From Scedosporium boydii (taxonomy: Eukaryota > Ascomycota > Sordariomycetes > Microascales > Microascaceae): a DNA stretch of 64,000 nucleotides. The notes under the pieces were generated by a model, which was not told the origin of the DNA, searched no databases, and worked only from the letters and a program-made list of their open reading frames with translations. The stretch is from the NCBI GenBank assembly GCA_002221725.1, contig NJFT01000048.1, positions 124,001-188,000 on the forward strand, given 5' to 3'. The stretch's first letter is position 1. Each line of letters begins with the position of its first letter. Below are positions 47,627 through 58,760 of the stretch, piece by piece. The translations under genes and the position numbers were made by a program.

Positions 47627-48828
47627 ATGGCTTCTACCCATGAGAATAGCCAACCCAAAAGCAGACACCGCATCGGTCCAGAGGCAAGGCGACTCGAATA
47701 CATCGGCTTACATACCGGCAACCCTGCTAATTCGTGCTAGCCTTCGCACAAAGTCCCCCAATACAACCAACGCGCCGAGTCTTAGACTTCCCTCCAGAGA
47801 ACTCCACAGACTGACGACTTCCGAAATTCCACGATGTGGAGCTCTCCTCGCGACAAGAACCCTCTCAACCGGAGAACTAACGCGCTTCATCCTGTACAGA
47901 GTCAACTCTAAACCGCGCTCTGCATGCCAAATCGTGATGAAAGACGTCTGAGATCTAGCTCGCGAGCTCCAGCACAACGAGCCAGACACCTTCGGCCTTC
48001 TCGCCTGCCATGGCTTCGTCGCAGAGTCAGACAAGTCAGACAACTCGGAACCCGACCCGATTGTGGATTCCACCCTAGCCTCCAAACTTCCGCCAGAATA
48101 CTCCGACCCACGTAGTCTGCGAGACCTTCTCCTCGATCCTTCGCCCACCGCGTCGCTTAGTTTCCGTCTGAACATCGCCAAGTCACTGGCCAATGCGGTA
48201 GGCCATGTCCATACGTTCGGCTTCGTCCACAAGAATATCCACCCGGGGTCTGTGATCAGTTTCGATATCCCTGATGGCGTGAAACCCCCGGCTGTGTTTC
48301 TCGTCGGATTCGAGAATTTCCGTAGGGACCAAGGTCCCACGCTGCGCTTTGGCGATGACATGTTTGAAAGAAACCTATACCGCCATCCATCGAGACAGGG
48401 GACTGAACCCCAAGAAGACTATGTAATGCAGCATGACATATACAGCTTGGGCGTCTGTCTTCTCGAGATCGGTTTCTGGAGCAGGAGAGAGGCGCCTATG
48501 CTTCTCCTATTCTCGGCTTGTCAGAACTGCGAGGCCCGCAGCTGATCACGTTTCTTCAGACCCAAGGAAAGGAGCATTTACTATCTCTCGCTGCCTCGAG
48601 ACTCCCGCAGTTTATGGGAGATAGATATGCGGATATTGTGAAGACGAGTTTGACATGCTTGGACCCAGAAAACGAAGACTTTGGTGATACGGGAGTTTGA
48701 GGATGAGGATGGCATCCTCGTTGGAGCCCGGTATATCGAGAAGGCAAGTGTAATTTCATTCCTGCTTTGGATTTCACGGAGCTAACAACTTTTAGGTTAT
48801 TGTCCGCCTAAACGGACTGTATATGTAA
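47627..48828 (+). pseudogene. Decayed kinase-like accessory gene
   Basis: The gene reads in one frame from before 47700 to about 48480, except for TGA at 47949-47951 inside QIVMKDV[stop]DLARELQH, where CGA (Arg) would fit. It then continues through VDSTLASKLPPEYSDP, FRLNIAKSLANAVGHVHTFG, FVHKNIHPGSV (catalytic-loop-like, no HRD) and MQHDIYSLGVCLLEIG. Near 48480 it shifts to another frame (ILGLSELRGPQLITFLQ), and near 48690 it shifts back (EFEDEDGILVGARYIEK). A GC-AG intron (48744-48795, GCAAGT...TTTAG) leads to VIVRLNGLYM and a stop. The C-terminus matches kinase-like proteins that often accompany HeLo/prion-inhibition domains in fungi. The catalytic Lys and Asp are not evident, so it was probably a pseudokinase. 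The 5' end is uncertain. Confidence 0.72.
48744..48795 (+). other. GC-AG intron
   Basis: A 52-nt intron with donor GCAAGT and acceptor TTTAG that joins ARYIEK to VIVRLNG in frame. GCAAGT is the standard consensus of the minor GC-AG class. Confidence 0.6.
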
Positions 48829-48931
48829 TCCGAGCCTGAGGACGAGGTCTAATTGTCCCCGTTCTTTTTCTATTTGTCATGAATATTGTACATCGGCGAG
48901 AGGATCGCTATCCGTTTCCAGCGTACGACAC

Positions 48932-51767
48932 CTAGTTCATCTTATTATACCTTTCCCTCGCCTTGTCCTGCGCCGTAGTCAAGTACTCCGCATAGCTATT
49001 CTTCGTCTTCCGCTGCGCGAGCTCCGCAGCGTCCCCGAGGTTTCCACCCTCCGCGCCGAGACCGACACCCTCCTGGTACGCGTTCGTGGCGATGATTTCC
49101 GTCCTACCCTCGCCGTTCGCGCCGAGGCCTTGTCCTGTCCAGCCCATCTTGGCGAGCATCGCTGAACCCTTAGAGGGCGCAGGTGCTGCAGCCGGCGGTG
49201 GAGCAGGGGCTTCGGGTTTCGGCGCCTTTTGCTTCGCTAGCTGGGGCGTTGGCTTCTTGGGTTGGTTGAAGGCCTCGCGCCGCTCCTTGGCTCGGTCGCG
49301 GTACTGCTGCGATTTTCCTTCGTCGTTCGTCTTGCCTTGTTCCTGAAGCCTCTTATCCCGGGCCGCGAGGCGCGGCGCGGCTGCCTTCACCTTCTCATCG
49401 TCGGCCATGGCTCTCTTGTGATTTCCGGAGCGCTCGTGGGTGTCCAAGTCATCTAAGGACTTGTACTTCATCATGCAGAGTAGACAGCAGACCCGATCTC
49501 GATCTACGTACGAGACGACAGGAGGCTCCGACCTAGTAGTCATGTTGTTTGGCGATGCTCCTGCACCGTCATCGGCTGGGGTTGCTGGAGGAGCGACTGC
49601 TAACCCTGCGAGTGATATCTTGATGGGTCCTTGCTTTTCCTTTGGTGGCATTGTGGATGTACTAGACAGCTGATTTTGCTGCCGAGACGGTCCAGACTCT
49701 GATGCACCTTCGTTGCCCGAAGCCCTCTCATCACCAGATCCAGCGGTGCCGTCTACACGCAATTCCTCATGTTTCTTCTGCCACATGGCCATCTGTCCCG
49801 CCATGGCAACCGGCTTCTTTGTCACCCCAGAGGAGAGATTCCCATCAGCCTTGCGTTTTTTCGCCTTCTTGGCTTCAACCGCGGCTGACGCGCCTTCCGC
49901 TGCGGGATCGGCCTTGACGGGTGGTTCGGCATTTACCACGCGCTGGTTGGCAAAGACTCGAGGATCCCAGTACTTTACACGTAGTGCTGGGTTAAATAAA
50001 GGAACAAATGAAAACTTCTCCTCCTGCGGCGAGGGTTGCTGTAGCTCGGGGATAAAAACACCCATGTGGATTGAGCAGATATTCACCGAGGCGCCCCCAA
50101 TAGTGAAGTTCCGCGACATCTTAAATTTGGTCAAAGCTGCCGCGGCGTCCTCCAGAGTCCAAAATTCGGCGAACCCATATTTCAGCGACTGACTGTCAGA
50201 TTTGTCGCGAATGAGGAAGACTCGGTGAAGGGAGCCGCGGCGAGCGCCGTAGCCACTTACGTCTCCCGTCGGAGCGGTCGACTTGAGCTTAGCCGGAGCG
50301 CCTGCGTCCTTTGAAGCTGGCTGCTTCTCGGCGATTTCAAGCTTCTTTATGCCAAACTCAAGAACTTCTTCCGTCACGCAGGCATCTAGGGGATAGATGA
50401 CCAGGAACTGGGATGGATCGTTGGAAGCATCCGTCTCGCCAGTTAACATGTGCGTATATCCAGATAATATTGCTGCGGTTCCGTTAGTCGACACCGAAAA
50501 TCTTGGAATAGATTGATGAGAGGACACACATGAAGACTGCGCAAATCCGCACACCTTGCAGCGATTCCGGGATGCGAAATTAGAAAAATCACACTATCCA
50601 TGGTTAGCACTTGGCATCTTGGGTAAATCCGGCCGGGGAAATCCTACAGAAGGACATGCCCACTGCTCAGAACGCTCAGAACGGGGCTGTCGCCGATCGC
50701 CATCATCACGAGGTCTTGCAAAATGAAGGTACAGCATCAGTTTGCGGGCTTCGGATGAGTTCCTGGTGGCCGCTGAGTCGACAACGAGCTCGGGGAAGTG
50801 CTTGTCCACAAATCTGACTGCCAGATCGACTGTCTGGAATTGTACGAATGCGCGACGCGAGCCTGAAGGGAGACATTAGCTCAATATCCCGGCAAGCAGC
50901 TAGTGTTGGTTGATGAAAAGGTTCCATACCTCCAGAGCTGGGTATCCGGACCTCAATGATATCGTCGGGAGAGATCAAAGATGAGTTCAACAAACTTGAT
51001 TGGAACTGGAAACGATGGTTAGATTCGTGAAAGAAACATGGCAAAGGGCCGAACCACGGTGCAGATTCTGTTGTGGCTTGGACCGGCAGTCACCTACCTC
51101 GTTTACGGAGATGTCGGTAGGGAGACCCTCTAAGATGACGGTATCACTGGGATTGCCGGGATGACGTGACGGCGAGCGCGAATAACTTCGGCTCCTACGC
51201 CGGCTTCGCGGTCGACGGTGACGCTCATGGTCTGAATGGGAATCCGACCGGTGTCGGTAGTGTCCGTGCTGATTGGAGTAATAGGGGTCATCATAGTCCG
51301 CATCCGCGCGTGAATCACGCTGTCGCGGCCTCGAGTCGTTTTGCGAAGAAGGGCCTCTCCGGTCGCGGTAATCACTCCCGTCGTCGGAATATCCATAGTG
51401 CCTTCTACTTGCGCCATCGCGATACCGTGCTTCCTCTTCAGGCAGGTCGTCGTAAGGCAAGTCGATCCTGGGTGGAGGAGATCGAGAGTATCCTCGTCGT
51501 CCCGTGGGCAAGTTAGCTTACAGCTCAAAACCATCCCTAATTCTGGCCACTTGTGATTTTTCTCTATCACGGGCATCTGAGATGCCATTTCTGCTTTCGA
51601 CGTGACTCCTCCATGGGCTTAGTTCAAGCTTTACCATGCCGCTCTCGATAATAGTCGTTTTGTTCGTCATACGCCCCATCTCGTGGGTCATCATTTCCTC
51701 GTCGCTGATTGTAGTGATCGTAATATCGGTCCCTCGTTGGGGATCGCCCTCGCTGTTCGGGATGCAT
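48932..51767 (-). CDS. RBM5/RBM10-like splicing regulator (RRM, RanBP2 zinc finger, G-patch)
   Basis: Six exons: 51767-51635, 51516-51098, 51005-50930, 50862-50648, 50593-50530 and 50472-48932, giving 815 residues. Domains: Arg/Asp/Tyr- and SR-rich N-terminus (1-165), RRM1 (about 168-255, SDTVILEGLP), RanBP2-type zinc finger with C279, C282, C293 and C296 and W277, RRM2 (about 305-430, LVIYPLDACVTEEVL), a C2H2-like finger (about 628-655, VCCLLCMMKYKSL...H...H) and a G-patch (about 736-780, MGWTGQGLGANGEG). This order is that of RBM5, RBM6 and RBM10, which act in early spliceosome and exon choice in the nucleus. The last 57-nt intron (50529-50473) is a multiple of three without stops, so keeping it would also give a full protein. 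Confidence 0.88.
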
Positions 51768-52701
51768 GGTGGCTTTCGGGTCGTTGTTTAGATGTGTATT
51801 TGAGAAGGCCTGTCTCTTTCGCAATGCAAGGCTGTTCGAGCTGCAGCTAGACGATCTGCATCGTGTGGGGATTGCGAAGTTCTAATTTGATGGCATGGAG
51901 GTTTGTGACTTTCACAAATAATAATCGTGTCTAAGAGCTTTGAGGCTGTAATATCTGAAACAAGCTAGAATGAGTGATGAGTCTGGGGCTGGAAGTGGGA
52001 GTTGGAGAAAGAGAGTTCAATGGAATGAAGCTGCTGGAATTGGAGTGAAGTCATCGTTAACTAGTGATTAACTAAGCGATGTTTCCCGTCTGTTGCCACC
52101 TGACAATAAAGCCTCCACTTCCACTAGTGTGGAGAAGCGGGTTATCCCAATGTCACTCGATGAGTTTCCTACTTCATTACTTCATTACTTCATACCCTCT
52201 CACCAACTGCTGCAGTAGTATAAGCCTTCTATAGAGACAAACCATGTACCTAGTACATGCCTAGTTAAGCTCTTGCTGGACAATGCATCATCTACGGTCC
52301 TTGGGATATCAATGGCGAGTCACAGAACTGGACTGTCAAAGTGTTCCAGACCCCAAGACGGGAAGGCAAGCAGTTTACACAGGAGAGCCTTGGGGAATGA
52401 AGATTAAGATCCAAGTTTTAGCTTGGACCTTGAAAAAGATGCCCATCATAGAAGAGAAGCCCCGATATGACACTTCAGGGTCCCATGTTCGAGTTTTAAC
52501 ATCAGCCACCTCAAGGCTTTGGAAAGGTGCATGGCAGGGCTGGATGAGTCGTCCAGCTTGTGCGGGGCAAGGCTGTCGAGTAAATCTGCCCAACATCTCC
52601 TCTTATTCCTTTTACTTCTTTTAATTGCGCTCGAGACTCATCACCATAGTCTCCTTCGTAGAATTCTGGGGTAGCCAGTTCCCTTAACCCCCGGCTTGAG
52701 C
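51768..52701. other. Divergent region, RBM5-like / modin-like
   Basis: No gene is supported. A short tandem repeat (three copies of ACTTCATT) lies at about 52171-52193. Confidence 0.45.
52171..52193. repeat. Tandem ACTTCATT repeat
   Basis: Three consecutive 8-base units, the last incomplete. Confidence 0.7.
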
Positions 52702-55192
52702 ATGTCAGATCCTTTCAGCGTCGCCAGCGGCGCTGCTGGCATTATCTCCCTGGGTTTCACGATTGCCCACGGGTTATTTCAAATTGCTGGTGACATAGGC
52801 TCCGCCGGGCAGGAAATTCGAATCTACGCAGAGGAGATTAACGCATTCTCCAAGCTGCTCAGATGCGTCAAGACTGAGCTCGAGAGCTCAACCGATGTAT
52901 CCCTAGACCTTCAGAGTCTCGTTAAGGACGTCACTGACATATGCGACAGAGTCCTGACGCCTCTTGATCGCCTCCAGAATACGCTGAAGCCGCTTCTCGT
53001 CCGTTTTAAGTCCAGTCCGGGAAAGATTCGGCAGCTAGGAGTCAGACTGCGATGGGTGTTCACGAGCAAGGACAAGGTGCTCTTCTACCGCGAGGCCTTA
53101 AAAGGGCAGTATCAGATTTTGGACACAATACTCGATGTGATGATCCTCCAGACAACGAGAGACCGCAGCTCGCAAAATATCCAGTAGGTTCTTTCTGTCC
53201 ACGGTCGCCTATGGTCTGTCTCACAAACCGCTAGTATTATCCACCTCTCCCTTGAGAATTCAATGGCAGCTGTAGACCTGTCTCGCCGTGCAAATCGGCA
53301 GCTAGGTCTCGGAATACACTCAGAAAAGTTTTCGCCCGATACACTCGCTGCGAGAGCGATACAGTTAGCCAATGAAACCATAAGTGATCCTCCCGAAGAA
53401 GGATCCAATCCAGGGGACTCGCATGAAACGACTCCAGATGATAAAGTCGCTTTGATGAGATTCTCTGCTACTTCAGACGACTTCGGTGAGATGCTCAGTG
53501 AACGAGATGTTCAAGCCATCGACGAGCAGATTGAGCGCGACTTAAGCTCCGAATCACTAGAGTCAGCACAGGATATCTGGCATGACACGGGTGCTTTGCA
53601 GAGGAAAGTGCTGCGACTTGCTTCACATACACTGTGTTCCAGTCGGAAAACTTTCACAGCGGGGACCACTACCTCAACTCCGCCGTCGCGGTCCGGGATC
53701 GAGTTCGAAATGCCGGTTATATTCGTGTGCCCGCCGAAAAACAAGGACGGCCCTGTTGTCGGTAGCGAGATCCTCTACCTCAATGGCACGGATGCCAGCC
53801 TGATCGCAACAGACACCAATCTCCAGAACGAGATAGCGATGCACGAGCAGTTCTCGACCAAAGGGATCGGTGCTACTGAAAATGAGCATCCGACATGGGC
53901 AATCATGCTGAACGAGCTGCAGCGCATGGAGCGCGATAGCATGGCCTGGGAGGAGGAAGAGTATACGAGTATCGGTGATGACAAGCAGCCACGAGCTGTC
54001 TGGGATGACCATACCATGGCAGTGGCGTTGCAGAAAGAGCGTCGAGACTGGGGCACCATGCCCAGCAATGTCAAGAGGCCCTATGCTGTAACTAGTATCT
54101 GCCATTTGGTCGAGATGGTAGCCATGCTCGGCCTGCACTGGAAAGAGTTTGACCAGTCCCAGGACAGGTACCGAGCCGAAGGCAACGGTTGTGTGCTGAC
54201 TGGCGCAACCCTGGCGAACCTAGGTATCGTGTTCACCTTTCGGATCTCTGGAAAACGCAAGTTCCGGGAAAATCGCCTCATCCCGGCGGACGAGGTGAAA
54301 GGGCTTTGTTTTGGTGTCGTTCCTACTATCTATCAGGGCTTCGATGATGCGAGTAGCTCGGAGCCTCCAGAAGAAGGGCTCTTCAGTGACGTCGGTGTAC
54401 TCCAGCTTGGGAGCCCGCAAGAGATAGCACAGACGCTCACACTGCTGGGTTGCAATCGTGACACGACCAACTATATTTGCAGTGAGAGATTCAAGTACAC
54501 GCATCTGTTTCCTGGTAGGCTCAACACTTGATTCTTGAGATCTTAGAACGAGCCAGTCGCTGACTCGTACTTTAATAATAGTGGCATTTGAAATCCTCGG
54601 CATGCTGGGTCAGACAATTCACATAAAAAATAGCTGCTTCCGCATGCTACCGAATCCAACCTGCTATCGCTGAGACAACAAGTATTTCTCAATGTGCCGA
54701 CTTTTGCGCGAATTCCTAGACCGAGTGGAGGAACATTTCGTAAGCCCATTCGAGTTCATCGAGCGAGCTGAGGAACTTCTCTCGCTCATTGGCAGTCTAA
54801 ACCTGCGGTCCTTCTCGCCGCGCACCCTAGACTCGCTGCATGAGGCACTTGACGAGTGCGATTCCATACTAATCCCGAGAAAGAGAGAGGTAGTCCAGAT
54901 CGATAGACGCCATCTGCAGGAGGCCTTACTCCCCCGAGATGGTTCGCCTCACTTTCGTGGGGTGAACGCCGCGAGTCCTGAGGAGCGCGAGAGGGTGTTT
55001 ATGATGAGCTACGTCCGCATTGGAGACATAGTATGCGATGGGGAGCGCATGAAGTCTGATGCACAGTCGATTTGGTGCACATTGGTGTTCCGGATGTTGT
55101 GTTGGCTTCTGCTACATGACTTCCACGAAAAAGACGTCCAGATTCCCAAGAGCGAGCTCTTTAGCAACCAGCTGCTAGTGTACATCGCATGA
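52702..55192 (+). pseudogene. Modin-like fungal gene interrupted by an in-frame stop
   Basis: Three exons, 52702-53183, 53235-54514 and 54582-55192, join in frame (introns GTAGGT...GCTAG, 51 nt, and GTAGGC...AATAG, 67 nt). They would encode about 790 codons. TGA at 54671-54673 replaces the expected Trp codon in NPTCYR[W]D, so the protein ends after 617 residues. The frame then stays open for another 172 codons to TGA at 55192. The N-terminus (MSDPFSVASGAAGIISLGFT) is the fungal 'N-terminal domain of STAND/NACHT proteins' found in many HET-related genes. The middle and end (VEMVAMLGLHWKEFD, GNGCVLTG, LGIVFTF, AFEILGMLGQTIHI) match Podospora modin-type proteins. Their role is not established, but the N-terminal domain belongs to the fungal self/non-self and cell-death repertoire. 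Truncated expression remains possible. Confidence 0.78.
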
Positions 55193-56090
55193 GCTAGCGA
55201 GGCGATGCATTGGGGTCTTTCGATACGAGTAACGCCACCACCGTAGAATGGATAGGCTGTTTTACCTTTGAAGTCTCTGGGTGAGAAGATGGTGTAATCT
55301 GAACATCAAGGCGACGCGTCCTAGGCTTCTATAGAGGCGATAGCATACCTCACTCCCCATCTTCGTTTCAGAAGGAACCCACGTGGAAAGATGGCGAGCC
55401 GACGGAGGAGGAAGCCCTCCTGGTTATGAGCTAACAACAGCGCCGTGCTGCCGCCCTCTTCATGCTCATTCCTGGTATATCCGCCATCACGAACCAGAAC
55501 ATCCACCAGGGGCCGAGGCTAGTAAGCAGCGCCAGCTACACGGAGGTTGATATCCCCCCGGACAGGCCGGGCAGGGCGCACACGGGCCATCCAATCGATG
55601 CCATACTCCACTTCGACCCGCCGGTGGGGATCTTGCTTGGCACGGAGCTGTTGACGCTCATGAGCATCTAGGTATAGACTGTCGGAGGAAGGGGCTGTGA
55701 CAACAGCACGATGTCTCCCCGCTGAGGGCTGCTCTGCGTAGCCGCGTTTTATCCAAACCACAAGAGGCGCAGGCAAGGACGTTAGATCAGGTCGCCTAGA
55801 ACTGCACAGGACAACGACCACCAACGTCAACGACCACGCAGGACAGCCGGGAAAGAATATTGAAGGCGGGAAAGAGGAGAAAAGTTGTTAATTTCAGGTT
55901 TCGGGGCTCGGGGAAACAAACAGCCGTGGAGACAAACAACGTGTATGTTATACCTCAAATACACTGTCTCATCGTGGTGGTGGAGAAGACACCGATTTCG
56001 CTCCTCGCTGGAGTTGGCTTTGAATTTATCTTCGAATTTAAATAATGTAATAAATTAGTTTCCAACAACTTTAATCGTCTCGAGAGGTTG
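55193..56090. other. Region between modin-like pseudogene and cnxH
   Basis: No gene is supported. Stretches at 55321-55680 are open on both strands for 60-100 codons without recognisable domains and may be residue of the preceding accessory locus. Confidence 0.4.
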
Positions 56091-56662
56091 ATGCTGGACA
56101 TTGCGGCGACCATGGACCCGAAAGCGGAAGAAACATGGGACCTCTCTGAAGACGGGTGCTATGTCGCCCTCACAAACAGCTCCTTGGACGTCAACGCAGT
56201 AATGCACAAGGTTCGAAGTCCTGCTGCCGGAGCCATTGTTGTCTTTGCTGGTATGACCATGTGGAGAGAAATGGCGACGAGGGGACTCTGCTAACCCGTC
56301 TTTTTTTAGGCACAACGCGGGATAACTTTGCAGGAAAGTCAGTGAAGGAACTTAAGTATTCCGCCTATCACAAGCTCGCGCTCCGGACCATGCTATCTAT
56401 CGCCAAGGCTGTTTCTGAGAAGCATTCTTTGAAAGGGTTGGCTATGGTTCACCGACTAGGTGTCGTGGGTATTGGCGAGGAGAGCATCCTTATTGCAGTT
56501 TCTTCGCCACATCGCCAAGCCGCTTGGAGAGCTGGCGAGGAGGCCCTGGAGGAGTGCAAGTCAAAGGTTGAGATTTGGAAACTAGAGCAGTTTGAGGACG
56601 AGGAGGGAGTCTGGCGTGCGAACCGAGACGGGACCATGGGTCAGCGCGTAGACGGGACATAG
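56091..56662 (+). CDS. cnxH: Molybdopterin synthase catalytic (large) subunit, MoaE/MOCS2B
   Basis: Two exons, 56091-56250 and 56310-56662, give 170 residues (intron GTATGA...TTTTTTAG). The MoaE fold is clear: VVFAGTTRDNF across the splice, LKYSAYHKLA, HRLGVVGIGEESILIAVSSPHR, and the catalytic-site KVEIWKLEQFEDEE near the end. The enzyme inserts sulphur into precursor Z (cPMP) to make molybdopterin, using the thiocarboxylated small subunit. This supplies nitrate reductase and other molybdoenzymes. The small subunit gene is not in the window. Starts at 56091 or 56112 are both possible; the first ATG is used. In Aspergillus the gene is cnxH, in Neurospora nit-8. Confidence 0.92.
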
Positions 56663-57185
56663 AGACTGAATCTTTTCACTCAGACACACTCTCTCCATCA
56701 TTCACGGCCTGCGATCAGTGACAGCTTAGGCTTGCAAGACTACCCACGATTCCATCCATTTCAGGACCCCCACTCCCAAGTTTCCGAGTTCATCCGCGGA
56801 GATGATTTGCAAGAGGGAGCTATGGCCTGGCTGACCCCGAATTTATCAGCAACAGCGGGGTCCCACTAAAATCTTCCGTATTTAGGCGCCCGGGGTCACC
56901 CTGAACCGGCGAGCTTGAGCACGGTAATTGAGACCCGCACAGCTCATGCAGCGCTCCGATTGTGTGATTATTGGAGCCCCTCCCCCACTCTGACCACCTG
57001 AGACCAAGACTTGGACCCTGGTCACCTTATGTTTTCCTCTCTTTTTTTTTTTTTTTTCCCTGGACCAGGACAGCTTCACCTTGCTGGCCTCTTCCTACGC
57101 TGTGATCAATAGCAGCGCAGCAGCCGGGGGTGAATTCTCCCCATCTCGGTATACTCCCGCGAATTGAAGTCCGCCACTACACGCG
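56663..57185. other. Short intergenic region cnxH / alo1
   Basis: About 520 bases with a T-rich run near 57040-57057 that fits the alo1 promoter. No gene is supported. Confidence 0.4.
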
Positions 57186-58760
57186 ATGTCTCGACTAGCC
57201 GCCGTCCAGCAAGAGCTGGACAACCCCAGCGACGGCGTCCCCCTCAAAGCAAGCAAGAACCACATCCACGCCACCTGGGCGCACACCTTCTCCTCCGTCC
57301 CCGAGCTCTACTTCCAGCCCGAATCCGTCGCCCAAGTCCAGAAACTCCTGCGCCTAGCTCACCAATGCAGGCGCCGCGTCGTCGTCACCGGCTCCGGCCA
57401 CTCGCCCTCCCACCTCACCTGCACCTCCCACTGGCTCGTCAACCTCGACAAGCTCTGCGCCATCCTCGAGACCGACGAGAAGACACATCGGGTGCGCGTG
57501 GAGGCCGGAATACGGTTGCGCGATCTGGGCGACGAGCTCGAGAAGCGCGGCCTTGATATGCGGAACCTGGGGAGTATTAATGAGCAGTCGGTCGCTGGCG
57601 TGATTTCCACGGGGACTCATGGGAGTAGTCTGAGGCATGGGCTTGTGTCGGAGAATATTCTCGCTTTCAAGATTGTTCTCGCCGATGGTTCGATCAAGGA
57701 GTGTTCTGCGACCTCGAATAATGAGCTCTACCGAGCCGGTCTGCTCTCGCTTGGTGCCATAGGAATCATTGTCGAAGTCACCTACCAGGCCATCGAAGCT
57801 TTCAATCTCAGTTGGACCCAGGTTATCGACGCGGATCACAGGCTCTTCTCTTCGTGGAGCAGGGAATTCTGGTCGCAAAAGGAATTCATCCGCGTCTGGT
57901 GGCTCCCGCACACCCGCCGCGCCGTCATCTGGTCCGCCGACAGATCCACGGAGCCCACCTACGACCCGCGCGTCAGCTACTACGACGGTTCTCTCGGCTA
58001 CCACATCTACCACAACCTCCTCTACGTCGGCCACTTCTTCCCGCGCATCCTCCCCTGGGTCGAATGGTTCGTCTTCGGCATGCAATACGGCTTCAAGAAC
58101 GGAACGACCAGCTCCGCCATCCAACCCAGCCGCAAGGCCCTGCTGCTCAACTGCCTCTACTCCCAATACGTCAACGAGTGGGCCATCCCCCTCGACAAGG
58201 GCCCCGAGGCCCTGCGCCGTCTCAGCTCCTGGCTCAACCACCTCAAGCCCGACCACCCTGACTACTGGGAGCCCAAGATCCCCTTCCCCGCTGACGGCAT
58301 CTACGTCCACGCCCCTCTAGAGGTCCGGGTCACGAACTCCGCCCCCGCCACGCCCGAGGCTTTCGCTTCGCGCCCTTTCCTCGACTCTTCCATGTCTGAC
58401 GGCCCCACGCTCTACCTCAACGCTACCCTCTACAGGCCCTACCATACCAACCCTGCCGTTATGCCCAGGTATTACGAGGCTTTCGAATGGCTCATGCGCG
58501 ACCTCGGCGGACGCCCTCACTGGGCTAAGAACTTCTTGGCCGACACGGCCGCTATCGAGGAGATGTACGGCGAAAACCTTGTCAAGTGGCGAAAGGTTCG
58601 CGATGAGGTTGATCCCGAGGGTATCTTTGTCGGCCCGTGGCACCGCGAGAAGGTCCTTAGGGGACCAATCTTGCCGTTGGAGGAGAGGAGGGGAGATGTT
58701 GCGGAGACGAAGGATCGGACGGGTGCGACGAGGGTGGTGTTCGATGTTCCTAAGGAGTAA
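57186..58760 (+). CDS. alo1: D-arabinono-1,4-lactone oxidase
   Basis: A single exon of 524 residues. The N-terminal FAD-binding (PCMH/VAO) domain holds H72 in GSGHSPSHL, the histidine that binds FAD covalently in this family, and GSINEQSVAGVISTGTHG around 130-150. The C-terminal ALO domain ends with H445-W-A-K-N-F, the signature of aldonolactone oxidoreductases. The enzyme oxidises D-arabinono-1,4-lactone to D-erythroascorbic acid, the fungal ascorbate analogue, at the outer mitochondrial membrane, and releases H2O2. The hydrophobic-aromatic segment near 270-300 (YHIYHNLLYVGHFFPRILPW) fits membrane attachment. The length agrees with yeast Alo1 (526 residues). Confidence 0.95.
   Translation: MSRLAAVQQELDNPSDGVPLKASKNHIHATWAHTFSSVPELYFQPESVAQVQKLLRLAHQCRRRVVVTGSGHSPSHLTCTSHWLVNLDKLCAILETDEKTHRVRVEAGIRLRDLGDELEKRGLDMRNLGSINEQSVAGVISTGTHGSSLRHGLVSENILAFKIVLADGSIKECSATSNNELYRAGLLSLGAIGIIVEVTYQAIEAFNLSWTQVIDADHRLFSSWSREFWSQKEFIRVWWLPHTRRAVIWSADRSTEPTYDPRVSYYDGSLGYHIYHNLLYVGHFFPRILPWVEWFVFGMQYGFKNGTTSSAIQPSRKALLLNCLYSQYVNEWAIPLDKGPEALRRLSSWLNHLKPDHPDYWEPKIPFPADGIYVHAPLEVRVTNSAPATPEAFASRPFLDSSMSDGPTLYLNATLYRPYHTNPAVMPRYYEAFEWLMRDLGGRPHWAKNFLADTAAIEEMYGENLVKWRKVRDEVDPEGIFVGPWHREKVLRGPILPLEERRGDVAETKDRTGATRVVFDVPKE

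Noticed and set aside
47708..48361. A 217-codon frame on the minus strand
   Set aside because: It is the antisense shadow of the kinase-like pseudogene, whose motifs are on the + strand.
55321..55680. Possible ankyrin-like fragments on the minus strand
   Set aside because: Only a vague resemblance (GGSTALLLA) was found. There is no repeat periodicity and no second unit.
57354..58310. A 318-codon minus-strand frame over alo1
   Set aside because: It is a reverse-complement shadow of a GC-rich, codon-biased gene. Alo1 motifs on the + strand are complete.
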